This document shows positions 53,404 to 61,306 of a stretch of 64,000 bases of DNA, piece by piece (position 1 is the stretch's first letter; every line of letters begins with the position of its first letter). The position numbers were made by a program, and so were the translations under genes. The notes beneath the pieces were generated by a model, which saw only the letters and a program-made list of their open reading frames with translations, was not told the DNA's origin and did no database searches. Source of the stretch: Bacillota bacterium (GTDB lineage Bacteria; Bacillota; Clostridia; Lachnospirales; Lachnospiraceae); contig JAEYLX010000075.1 in the NCBI GenBank assembly GCA_023407575.1, positions 558,001-622,000 on the forward strand. Reading direction: 5' to 3'.

Positions 53404-54246
53404 ATGGATACATTGGAAAACATGAAACAAGCAATTGATTACATCGAAAGCAATCTTGATGGAGAAATTGAATATGCAAAGATCGCACAAGTCGCATTAT
53501 GCTCTCAATATCATTTTCAACGCATGTTTGGATTTCTAATCGGCGTGCCACTATCCGAGTATATAAGGCGACGTCGTTTAACCCTTGCTGCTTTTGACTT
53601 ACAAAATAGCGATGAAAAGATTATCGACATTGCTTTGAAGTATGGTTATAATTCTCCTGATTCATTTACTCGTGCATTTATGGCAATGCATGGAATACTG
53701 CCGTCAAAAGCCAGAGAAAAAGGCATATCCTTAAAAGCGTATCCTCGTATCACATTCTCTTTATCAATAAAAGGAGCTGTTGAGATGAATTACAGAATTG
53801 AGCGAAAAGATTCCTTTACCATTGTAGGCGTAACACAGAGATTTTCTCATGTTGAAGGTTTGGGTGACAACATAGGAAAGATGTGGCGGGAGACACCACC
53901 AGAAACAATAGGCCAAATCGCTGGCCTTGGAGATGGACTTGTGGGTGTATACAGCGGAATGTATGAAGACAATACAACGGATTACTACATTGCTGCCATA
54001 ACAGAAAAAGAATGTCCCAAAACGATGAGCAAGCTTGAAATACTAGCTCATACCTGGGCAATCTTTGAAATAACCGGTCCCATGCCTACAGCAATGGCAG
54101 AAATCTGGGGACGAATATTTTCCGAATGGTTTCCTACCTCCGGTTATGAACATGCAGAAGCACCAGAAATCGAATGGTACTCAAATGGTGATTTGAGCGC
54201 GTCTGATTATAAAAGTGAGATATGGATTCCGGTTATTAAGAAATGA
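53404..54246 (+). CDS. AraC family regulator with GyrI-like domain
   Basis: This 280-residue regulator has an AraC domain (SQYHFQRMFGFLIGVPLSEY, ALKYGYNSPDSFTRAFMAMHG) and a GyrI-like domain. AAAGGAGAGG precedes the ATG. It is a close paralog of the protein at 48826. No obvious target gene adjoins it. Confidence 0.92.
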   Translation: MDTLENMKQAIDYIESNLDGEIEYAKIAQVALCSQYHFQRMFGFLIGVPLSEYIRRRRLTLAAFDLQNSDEKIIDIALKYGYNSPDSFTRAFMAMHGILPSKAREKGISLKAYPRITFSLSIKGAVEMNYRIERKDSFTIVGVTQRFSHVEGLGDNIGKMWRETPPETIGQIAGLGDGLVGVYSGMYEDNTTDYYIAAITEKECPKTMSKLEILAHTWAIFEITGPMPTAMAEIWGRIFSEWFPTSGYEHAEAPEIEWYSNGDLSASDYKSEIWIPVIKK

Positions 54247-54308
54247 TGTCAGAAGTGCGTTCGTAACTAACAAAGTTTAACTTTGTTACTACTTCAATTT
54301 ACTTTAGT

Positions 54309-54357
54309 ATAAATATAAGCTGCTGAAGAGTATGACTCTTCAGCAGCTTATATTTAT
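54309..54357. terminator. Long perfect terminator hairpin
   Basis: Two perfectly matched 22-base arms (54309-54330 and 54336-54357, core AAGCTGCTGAAGAG) enclose a 5-base loop. AT-rich ends act as T-tracts on both strands. It ends the AraC-GyrI transcript and could block the facing relic. Confidence 0.9.
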
Positions 54358-54384
54358 AACTATGTCTAACGTCTCAATACTTCA

Positions 54385-54480
54385 CTAAATAATGCTAATT
54401 ATATGTTCATAAACTCTAGGATACTTAACAATAATTGCTGAATAATAACTAGGCAAAGGAATATTATTCAAAATATTTCT
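54385..54480 (-). pseudogene. Relic of an MBL-fold hydrolase C-terminus
   Basis: The minus strand encodes NIPLPSYYSAIIVKYPRVYE then HIISII and a stop. It aligns with the end of the intact MBL hydrolase at 62764 (IPLPSHDAAIIEKYPRISEH), even sharing the TAG-TGA after it. The remaining 200 residues are missing and stops close the frame upstream. Confidence 0.75.
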
Positions 54481-54549
54481 GTCTTTTTAAGATACTATCT
54501 GCTCTCCTTTTTTGCAGCATAGTACCCTTCTCTACAAGCTTGTACTGTG

Positions 54550-54705
54550 CTAGCTCTTTGTGCCTATCAACTTGCATACAGGAGAACATATATTTCCTCC
54601 GGTATATTTGCATACGGAACACCACACTCTAGTTCCTGCCATATACGGCGACTTTCTGTTCAGACATTTCTTGGGTAGCCCTTTCGGGGGTGTTGTATAT
54701 TTCAT
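54550..54705 (-). CDS. Small Cys-rich protein (51 residues), unknown
   Basis: The ATG at 54705 is preceded by a perfect AAAGGAGG site six bases away, and the frame stays open for 51 codons. The product is basic, has one early Cys (KKCLN) and a C-terminal cluster WCSVCKYTGGNICSPVCK. CxxC followed by CxxxC, nine residues apart, could be a small metal-binding or disulfide-bonded knuckle. It is immediately downstream of the kinase/regulator pair, same strand. No signal peptide or leader is recognised. I do not know a family. Confidence 0.6.
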   Translation of the reverse strand: MKYTTPPKGLPKKCLNRKSPYMAGTRVWCSVCKYTGGNICSPVCKLIGTKS

Positions 54706-54774
54706 TGAAAAACCTCCTTTTCTTTTATGTCCCTATTATAAAGGAGTTATGTGGTCCCCATATGTCCAACTTAA

Positions 54775-55856
54775 CTATAACGGAAGCCTTACTTCCATTG
54801 TAGTTCCATTCCCTTTTTTGCTGATACAGGTTATAGAGCCACCCAGTAAATCAACTATTCTCTTTACAATTGAGAGACCAAGACCGCTTCCATTTTTTTA
54901 TGAGATTCATCACACTGATAGAATTTCTCAAAAATTCTATCTTGATTTTCTTCGTCTATTCCATTCCCTTCATCTTGAATTGTTACAATCATGTTGCCAC
55001 TCTCGGTTTTTCCACAAATATGAATCGTGCTGTTTTCAGGCGAATATTTAATCGCATTGTCAATGAGATTGGACCAAACTTGAGTTAGTAAATCAGCATC
55101 ACTTTGTATCTCCAACTGGCTTAGATCCATTTCATATTCCCGAATCCTATCCGCCCATTTTTCTGTGAGCATAATGACACATTTGCGTATCTGTTCATCT
55201 ACCCGCACATGGTCTTTTTTCTGAACTATCTGCTGATGATCCAGTCTTGACATACGCAGCATACTTTCACATAAACGTGAAAGACGAAGCGACTCTTTGT
55301 TAACCAGAAGAAGATATTCCTGCTGTTCCTCCATAGTGATGTTGCCTTCCATAAGAATTTCGGTAAAACCGGTGATTGCTGCCACCGGTGTCTTCACCTC
55401 ATGGGATACATTGCTCATGAAGTCTTTCCGCATATAATCCATACCATTTAGTTCCGCCGTCATGATATTGAAGCTTTCAGCCAGCTCGTCTGTTTCATTC
55501 ACCAGCTCATAACCAGCAAACCGATTTACTTTTTTATCAATATGAACGGTAAAATCACCGTCTGCCACCTTTTTTACCGCTTTGCTTACTTCCTCAATCG
55601 ACCTTGTAAAACGAGAAGATACCAGCCACAATATCGAGCCGCCAAACAGAATAGACAAGCTGCAGATAAAAAGTCCCATTATAACCACAACCGGTAACGT
55701 AAACGGCCCGTGATAGAGTAGCTTTGTACCTGACAATACAAGCAGAAATGAAAAAATACAAGCAACACACAACGAAGAAATGGAAACCAGCAGGAACGTA
55801 ATTCGAAGTGACAAACGAAGCCGCTTCGTCTCCTGGTGATTTTTCTGTTTTTTCAT
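54775..55856 (-). pseudogene. Sensor histidine kinase with a frameshift in an A7 tract
   Basis: The protein has two membrane spans (about 18-40 and 52-75), HAMP, the phospho-acceptor MSNVSHEVKTPVAAITGF, N box IDNAIKYSP and G1 box IQDEGNGIDEE. At 54893-54899 the minus strand has seven A residues where eight are needed. The read frame ends 13 residues later at 54864, and the +1 frame resumes the normal G2 box and end (SGLGLSIVKRIVDLLGGSI). Without that box ATP binding should fail. It may be a natural null, a phase-variable tract or a sequencing error. Confidence 0.85.
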
Positions 55857-55880
55857 AAGATAACTGCCTTTCTGATTTTA

Positions 55881-56549
55881 TTAATACTTGGCTTTATAAC
55901 CCAACCCTCTTACGGTAAGTAGTTCAAAATCAGGATAACTTTCAAACTTACGCCTAAGCTTTTTGATATGTGAATCCACCGCACGTTCGTCAACTTCGGT
56001 ATCCATGCCCCAAATCTCATCCAGGAGCTCCAGTCTCGTGAAAATCTTATTAGGATTACTTAGTAGCTTAAACAGAAGAAAAAACTCTTTTGGAGGCATT
56101 TCAAATGCTTCTTCTCCCATTTTTATTGTCAGCGAATCGTAGTCAAGTACAGCATTGCCTATCTCAATCCGCCTGTCATTGGCAATCCTTGCACGCCGGA
56201 GCAGCGCATTTACCCGGAGTATCATCTCTTTCATCCGTATCGGTTTAACCATATAATCATCGGTTCCTGCCTGAAACCCCTTCTCCAGATCCTCCATCTG
56301 ATCTTTGGCGGTAATCATCAAAATCGGCAGCTTGTAGGCTGAACCCCGAAGCTCTCTGGTTAGAGTGTATCCGTCCATCCTTGGCATCATAATATCACAA
56401 ATAATTAAGTCAATATATTCCTTATCCAGTAACTGCAAAGCTTCTTCTCCGTCAAAGACTGAAAATGCACGAAAGTGCTCCTGTCTTAGTTTTGCACAGA
56501 TCATTTTATTTAGAGTTTCATCATCTTCTACTACCAATACGGAAAACAA
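55881..56549 (-). CDS. OmpR family response regulator
   Basis: This 222-residue regulator has a receiver domain (LVVEDDE; Asp near 50 in DLIICDIMMPRMDG; Lys near 100 in DYMVKPI) and a winged-helix effector domain (EMPPKEFFLLFKLLSNPN; DEIWGMDTEVDERAVDSHIK). The start codon is TTG at 56549, with GAGGTGAA upstream. It precedes the frameshifted kinase by 24 bases and is its partner. No resistance-type transporter lies downstream, so the target is unclear. Confidence 0.93.
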   Translation of the reverse strand: MFSVLVVEDDETLNKMICAKLRQEHFRAFSVFDGEEALQLLDKEYIDLIICDIMMPRMDGYTLTRELRGSAYKLPILMITAKDQMEDLEKGFQAGTDDYMVKPIRMKEMILRVNALLRRARIANDRRIEIGNAVLDYDSLTIKMGEEAFEMPPKEFFLLFKLLSNPNKIFTRLELLDEIWGMDTEVDERAVDSHIKKLRRKFESYPDFELLTVRGLGYKAKY

Positions 56550-56578
56550 ATGACTTCACCTCACTTTCGCTATATACC

Positions 56579-57451
56579 TTAGAGATCAATTCCTAATACA
56601 TTCTTCACGAGCAATCCAACACCAAAAGAAATAACTGCAACTCCCAGGCTGATTCCTGCCATTACAAGAAAATTATGACGAAAAGGTCTGCTTTTTGCAA
56701 TCGAAATATAAAAATTAAAGCCAGCAATAATGGCAATAGCTATTGTCAAAGTAATTCCCAACGCCCAAAGATAGCCGCCTGCCGGCAGTAATAGATACGG
56801 TATAATCAAAAGAGCAACCGTTACCAAATATGCCAGACCGGTGTATGCCGACGACTTGACGGCATTTTTTTGTTCAGCTTCACGAGATGAGAGATAGCCT
56901 GATGCTGCCATGGAAAGGGTTGCAGAAACACCAGTAATCAGACCTGCCATAGCAATCACATGTGTATTCTGCATAGCCAGAGTGTATCCTGCCAGTGCAC
57001 CAGTCAGTTCTACCAACGCATCATTCATACCTAGTACCATGTCGCCTACATAATGCAGGCGTTCTTCGTCCAACATATCGAGGAGCAGCTGTTCGTGTAC
57101 TTCTTCTTCCTCCAAGATTTGCTGCAGCTCCGGGAGGGTATCAATTTCTTTCTGATATGCTTTAATCCCCATATCCTCGCTGCGTTCCAGGAGCTTGATG
57201 ACAAAGGTATATCCTAATATACGTGCCGCTACCGTGTAGCAAAGGATGCGAAAACGTCGGGGACGAAGCTTACAGCCTGTATAGCGTTCGAAGATTGCAG
57301 CATGCTTATGCTCATCATTGGAAATGAGCAACAGAGTTTTTCGTTCCTTTTCATCCTTTGTAAGACCTGCGATGTTACGATAAAGAACAGACCCATCTAT
57401 TTCATTTTGTTGAAGTACCTTTAAAAATAAACAATCCTCTTTTCTATCCAT
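56579..57451 (-). CDS. Ferritin-like VIT1/CCC1-family membrane protein (MbfA-like)
   Basis: This 290-residue protein joins an N-terminal ferritin-like four-helix domain (residues about 1-125) to a VIT1-type membrane domain with about five spans. Ferroxidase-type ligands are visible (NDEHKHAAIFE; EEEEVHEQLLLDMLDEE). The membrane domain has the VIT hallmarks MNDALVELTGALAGYTLAM and AASGYLSSREAEQKN. Relatives export or store Fe/Mn. AAGGAGC precedes the ATG. It is about 30 bases upstream of the response-regulator gene. Confidence 0.9.
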   Translation of the reverse strand: MDRKEDCLFLKVLQQNEIDGSVLYRNIAGLTKDEKERKTLLLISNDEHKHAAIFERYTGCKLRPRRFRILCYTVAARILGYTFVIKLLERSEDMGIKAYQKEIDTLPELQQILEEEEVHEQLLLDMLDEERLHYVGDMVLGMNDALVELTGALAGYTLAMQNTHVIAMAGLITGVSATLSMAASGYLSSREAEQKNAVKSSAYTGLAYLVTVALLIIPYLLLPAGGYLWALGITLTIAIAIIAGFNFYISIAKSRPFRHNFLVMAGISLGVAVISFGVGLLVKNVLGIDL

Positions 57452-57526
57452 TCTTCAGCTCCTTACTATGAGCGTTACTGGTTATATCGCCATGCGCTCT
57501 CGCCACCTGCATCCTACTACGCAACC

Positions 57527-57937
57527 TTATTCCTTGACATATTTTCGCGCAAATTGTTTTGCCTTGGCTAAATCATCGGCATTGGGGTGTCCGCCATGTA
57601 GTTTCATAAATTCACCTCGACAGTGGAACTCGTCCTTTGTTACACTTATTCCTTCGGCTTCCAAAAGTTTTTTCATCTGGGGATAGGCAGAGGGTAGAAT
57701 AGCCGCCGTACTGAAAACCACTGTTTGTTTTGCTTTCCCAGCCAGGGACTGGATAAACGACTTCAATTTTTTATCAATTCCTGCGGCGTAAACAGCACCT
57801 CCCAAAAACAGGATATCTGTATTCGCAGGAAGATCAAACGTAATGGGTTTTGCAGTAACGCCAAGTTCCTCGGCAATTGCATCTGCAACTTTTTTGGTAT
57901 TTCCGGACTTTGATAAATAACGAACTTCAATATTCAT
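57527..57937 (-). CDS. Flavodoxin family protein
   Basis: This 136-residue flavodoxin begins NIEVRYLSKSGNTKKVADAI (FMN phosphate site) and has the FLGGAVYAAGIDKKL loop. AAAGGAGA precedes the ATG at 57937; an upstream ATG is not needed. It lies 75 bases before the ferritin-VIT gene on the same strand. Flavodoxin next to iron handling suggests response to iron limitation, by inference only. Confidence 0.9.
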   Translation of the reverse strand: MNIEVRYLSKSGNTKKVADAIAEELGVTAKPITFDLPANTDILFLGGAVYAAGIDKKLKSFIQSLAGKAKQTVVFSTAAILPSAYPQMKKLLEAEGISVTKDEFHCRGEFMKLHGGHPNADDLAKAKQFARKYVKE

Positions 57938-58088
57938 AAACTGTAATCTCCTTTGGTTTTCTATCATAATGTTGTTATCATACAGAGTGAATGTGGCCCT
58001 GATGTGTCCAAAACAATTAGATAGATTAATCCCAGTATAAATATCAAAGCTACAATTTCTAACCTTCTCATGGTATTATATCCAAAAA

Positions 58089-58247
58089 CTATAACTGCAA
58101 CCAGATACCCAAAACATACCCTGCCACAGCAAATATTATTGCCTGATTTCTTTGACCGCCTCTATCCTGCTCTCTGAAGCCTGGTATATTCTTCCACAAG
58201 TATTTAGCTAAGCGACGCTTAATGTTGATACTTAACTCGCTTTTACG
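58089..58247 (-). pseudogene. Possible gene remnant with one membrane span
   Basis: A frame with no ATG encodes KSELSINIKRRLAKYLWKNI, then PGFREQDRGGQRNQAIIFAV and a hydrophobic end AGYVLGIWLQL before a stop. The composition is protein-like, with a basic amphipathic part and a terminal span. I recognise no family. It lies in the 370-base spacer after the NAD(P)-binding gene and overlaps that gene's terminator. Confidence 0.3.
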
Positions 58248-58248
58248 T

Positions 58249-58301
58249 AAAAAAAATCCAGACAAAATATCGGGGACAGCTCGACTTCTTATCTGGATTT
58301 T
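58249..58301 (-). terminator. Terminator after the NAD(P)-binding protein
   Basis: AAAATCCAGA and TCTGGATTTT form a perfect 10-base-pair stem with a 30-base loop. On the minus strand it is followed by eight T residues. It lies just past the stop codon at 58308. Confidence 0.75.
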
Positions 58302-58307
58302 ATTATA

Positions 58308-58904
58308 TTACGACTTGCAGATCTGGATGATTTGATCCGTCAGCTGATCGATTTTTATCGGTTGAAGTTCTCTTTTGAATAGCCCTATCGCTTTAACAAA
58401 GAATACCATAGCCCCAACACCGGGACGGTCACCATAAACTAGGCTGGGTCTGACAATACCAATCTCCTTTTTACTTGCTTGTGCAAGCGCTTCACCTTTT
58501 CTCTTGGAAGCTATAAACAACTTATTCGTTGCCGGCATGCCCATCCTACCGGAGATATAACACCCTTTTGAAATAGACAGTTCATCCATAAGATTTACCA
58601 TGATCTTAACAGGCTCAACGTTCAGTTTTTCAAAGTCCTTTGCTTCCTTCGCAGTAGCAGTACCAACCAAATCTACAATCACATCGGCATGATCCGGCAA
58701 TTTTGATAAATAAGAATCTATCTTGAAAATATCAGCTGATACCCATTCTATTCTTTGGTTATTTGCCAGATTTTCAGAAAGAGTCTCAGGTCTTCCGTTG
58801 CGGGAGATACTGGTAAACTTAACTTCCGGGTCGTACTGCATCCATTTTTCCATCAAGTGTGTCCCAATATAACCGCTTCCTCCAATTAAAATAATATGCT
58901 TCAT
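58308..58904 (-). CDS. NAD(P)-binding (SDR/epimerase-like) protein
   Basis: This 198-residue protein has the nucleotide-binding motif IILIGGSGYIGTHLMEKW. The rest follows atypical SDR order (DVIVDLVGTATAKEA; GIVRPSLVYGDRPGVG). No catalytic Tyr-x3-Lys is obvious. AAAGGAGTGG precedes the ATG. It is 21 bases after a TetR gene and is presumably controlled by it. Confidence 0.88.
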   Translation of the reverse strand: MKHIILIGGSGYIGTHLMEKWMQYDPEVKFTSISRNGRPETLSENLANNQRIEWVSADIFKIDSYLSKLPDHADVIVDLVGTATAKEAKDFEKLNVEPVKIMVNLMDELSISKGCYISGRMGMPATNKLFIASKRKGEALAQASKKEIGIVRPSLVYGDRPGVGAMVFFVKAIGLFKRELQPIKIDQLTDQIIQICKS

Positions 58905-58925
58905 TTCAAACCACTCCTTTTATTA

Positions 58926-59501
58926 TTATTTATTAGTTAATACAATTCCATAAATGAGGCTGCGGAATCCTTCATGAATCTTATCTGACAGCTCTTTTCC
59001 TTTTATACCCGATTTCACAAAGAACAGAACGATCGCCTGCAAGAATTCAAACACCAGTTCCGGCTGAATATCCTTTCGCAGATATCCTTCTGTCATTCCT
59101 CTGTAGAGAAAATCTGTAATCTTCACAGTCATTTCATCCCGATGACTGCGAACCACCTTTTCCAAATTCGGGTATTCCAGTAAGACCTCGAACAAAAAAT
59201 CGGCATAAAGGTTATTCATATGTTCGGGGAATTCGGCTGCGATAATCTCCAATGTGTTCATGTAGCTGTCTTCCCGGTCTATAATCTCAGCCATCTTGGA
59301 TAACCCTCGGTAGCAATTCTCCAAGACAACGTGTTCAATTAATTTTTCCTTAGAGCCGATTATCCGATATAGTGTATTTTTAGCCAGACCCGCTTCAGCA
59401 GAAAGTTCATCCATGTTCCAACCACGAATACCACGACGAGACAGAAACTCTCCTGCTTTTTCTAAAACCCGTTGTTCACTTTGTTGATCATTGAATTTCA
59501 T
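58926..59501 (-). CDS. TetR family transcriptional regulator
   Basis: This 191-residue regulator has a TetR DNA-binding domain (residues 10-60: GEFLSRRGIRGWNMDEL, AGLAKNTLYRIIGSKEK). TTTGGAGG precedes the ATG. It leads a two-gene operon with the NAD(P)-binding protein. A TGTGAAAG/CTTTCACA hairpin or operator at 59562-59587 lies upstream. Confidence 0.92.
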   Translation of the reverse strand: MKFNDQQSEQRVLEKAGEFLSRRGIRGWNMDELSAEAGLAKNTLYRIIGSKEKLIEHVVLENCYRGLSKMAEIIDREDSYMNTLEIIAAEFPEHMNNLYADFLFEVLLEYPNLEKVVRSHRDEMTVKITDFLYRGMTEGYLRKDIQPELVFEFLQAIVLFFVKSGIKGKELSDKIHEGFRSLIYGIVLTNK

Positions 59502-59561
59502 AATTTACCTCCAAATAGAGTGAAGGAGTGCTTGCATTCATTCACAGAACACAAACCTCAA

Positions 59562-59655
59562 TGTGAAAGTGTTTTTCTTTCACACTTTAATACCTCCTTT
59601 ATGCTAATGCTAATCAGTTCCTGCGACCTAAAATAAAGGCTTTACCCTTTATTTT
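59562..59655. other. Spacer hairpins between TetR and ArsR genes
   Basis: TGTGAAAG/CTTTCACA (59562-59587) and AAAATAAAGG/CCTTTATTTT (59630-59655) are inverted pairs in the 410-base spacer. The first could be a TetR operator; the second looks like an isolated terminator. No gene is seen. Confidence 0.4.
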
Positions 59656-59863
59656 GCTAATCATTGAACTGTAACTTATTACTACGATTTATACTATATT
59701 AGTTCATCTAGTATAAATTTGTCAAGAGGAATTCCAATCAATGTCTATGTACCTTAATGTATCGATGACTATTTGGCTACCTTTTTATTGATCTCCTTAT
59801 CAATAAATTCTTGTTATTTGTCTCGATTTTCTTTCCCATTGAATAATCAGTAAAAATATGTTG

Positions 59864-59886
59864 TATAATGGTTTAAACATTTAAAC
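59864..59886 (+). promoter_or_regulatory. -10 box and ArsR-type operator
   Basis: TATAAT (59864-59869) is followed one base later by the perfect palindrome GTTTAAA-CA-TTTAAAC (59871-59886). No good -35 box is seen. The palindrome covers the likely transcript start of the ArsR-type gene, as expected for autorepression. Confidence 0.7.
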
Positions 59887-59911
59887 TATAAGATTTCAAA
59901 GGATGATGTAT

Positions 59912-60304
59912 ATGAACAAACTACAAAAATGTGCTGAACATCGGAACTTCAAGGAACAGCTTTTAAGCCTGTCAAAGGAATTCAAGGCTTGCCAAAAAAC
60001 ATTCAACGCAATTGGTGATGAAACCAGGCAGCTTATTATTGTCGCATTGCTGGAAAGTGATTGTCAGGGCATTCGGGTAGGTGAGATAACTAAGCTTACC
60101 AGTTTATCACGGCCTGCTGTTTCACATCACATCAAGATACTAATGGATGCTGGAATTATCGGACTGCGACGCGAAGGGACACGAAACTACTATTATATTG
60201 ATTACAGCATATCGGAGCTGAATATGGTCGAAGCATTATTTACCCACATCAGGGAACTTGTCATAGAAGCACCTAACCGAAACAGGGAGGAGAATGACTT
60301 TTGA
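59912..60304 (+). CDS. ArsR family transcriptional regulator
   Basis: This 130-residue winged-helix protein has an ArsR-type DNA-binding region (AIGDETRQLIIVALLES, LSRPAVSHHIKILMDAGII). The ATG at 59912 has AAAGGATG at suitable spacing; two earlier ATG codons are too close to the ribosome site. No metal-binding CxC motif is visible, so it may sense a non-metal signal. It precedes the aldo/keto reductase gene by about 65 bases, same strand. Confidence 0.88.
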   Translation: MNKLQKCAEHRNFKEQLLSLSKEFKACQKTFNAIGDETRQLIIVALLESDCQGIRVGEITKLTSLSRPAVSHHIKILMDAGIIGLRREGTRNYYYIDYSISELNMVEALFTHIRELVIEAPNRNREENDF

Positions 60305-60370
60305 ATGAAAAATTAAAATTCATGTAATTACAGAAAGGAGCTGGCAACACCAGTTCAAGGAGGACGAAAC

Positions 60371-61207
60371 ATGGAAAATTATATTTTAAGCAATGGAGTT
60401 GAGATGCCTAAAATTGGGTTAGGTGTTTACAAAATAAGTGATGCACAACAGGACTCAATTATATTGGCACTGCAAAATGGATATAAGCACATTGATACCG
60501 CTGCCTTTTATCATAATGAAGAAATGATTGCAGATGCAATTCATAAATCAGGTATAAAAAGAGAGGATATTTTTATAACAACAAAGCTTTGGAACTCGGA
60601 TCACGGGGTTAAAAAAACGAAAGAAGCCTTTGAAGCAAGTTTAAAAAGATTAAAAACTGATTATATTGATCTCTATTTAATCCACTGGCCTTCTCCAAAA
60701 TATGTGGAGAGTTGGAGGATAGTAGAACAATTATATAAAGAAGGTAAGATTCGTGCAATTGGTGTAGCCAATTTTGAGGAGAAACATTTGGAAACATTAA
60801 TCGCGCAAACTGAAATCATGCCAATGGTTGATCAGGTACAAACCAATCCATTTAAGCAGCAGCTTAAATTGCATGAATATTTAGAAAAGAAACATATACT
60901 GCATGAAGCATGGGGACCCTTTGGCCAAGGAAATCAAAGCCTTTTTTCCAATCCAGTCTTAACTGAAATCGCCTCTAAATATGGTAAAACTTCAGCCCAA
61001 GTTATGCTACGCTGGAATTTAGAAAGGAATATTTCTGTAATCCCAAAATCCGTCAACCCAGAAAGATTAAAACAAAACCTGGATATATTTGATTTCAGTT
61101 TATCAATAGAAGACCTGGAACGAATTAAAAGGCTGAATACAAATAAGAAAGGCTTCAATGATCCAAATAATCATTTCTTTTTATGGATTACCAGATTTAT
61201 CAAATAA
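60371..61207 (+). CDS. Aldo/keto reductase
   Basis: This 278-residue NADPH-dependent reductase has the complete catalytic tetrad: Asp42 and Tyr47 in HIDTAAFYHNE, Lys72 in ITTKLWN and His105 in LYLIHWPSP. The cofactor loop is at IPKSVNPERLKQNL. It resembles the AKR5 group (2,5-diketogluconate/methylglyoxal reductases). AAGGAGGA precedes the ATG. It is likely in one operon with the ArsR-type regulator. Confidence 0.94.
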   Translation: MENYILSNGVEMPKIGLGVYKISDAQQDSIILALQNGYKHIDTAAFYHNEEMIADAIHKSGIKREDIFITTKLWNSDHGVKKTKEAFEASLKRLKTDYIDLYLIHWPSPKYVESWRIVEQLYKEGKIRAIGVANFEEKHLETLIAQTEIMPMVDQVQTNPFKQQLKLHEYLEKKHILHEAWGPFGQGNQSLFSNPVLTEIASKYGKTSAQVMLRWNLERNISVIPKSVNPERLKQNLDIFDFSLSIEDLERIKRLNTNKKGFNDPNNHFFLWITRFIK

Positions 61208-61306
61208 ATACTATTGCTCCAGAAGTAAAACTGTATTGAGGATATTTATCTGAAACAAGGTAACCATTTGGGGAGGATTTTTATGATGAAGAAACCGTTT
61301 ATTGGT

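Noticed and set aside
54560..55051. Plus-strand 163-codon ORF
   Set aside because: It lies opposite the kinase 3' end and the Cys-rich ORF, has no ribosome site, and its product has no family-like features.
57964..58073. Minus-strand short hydrophobic ORF (MRRLEIVALIF)
   Set aside because: It ends after 18 codons and has no good ribosome site.
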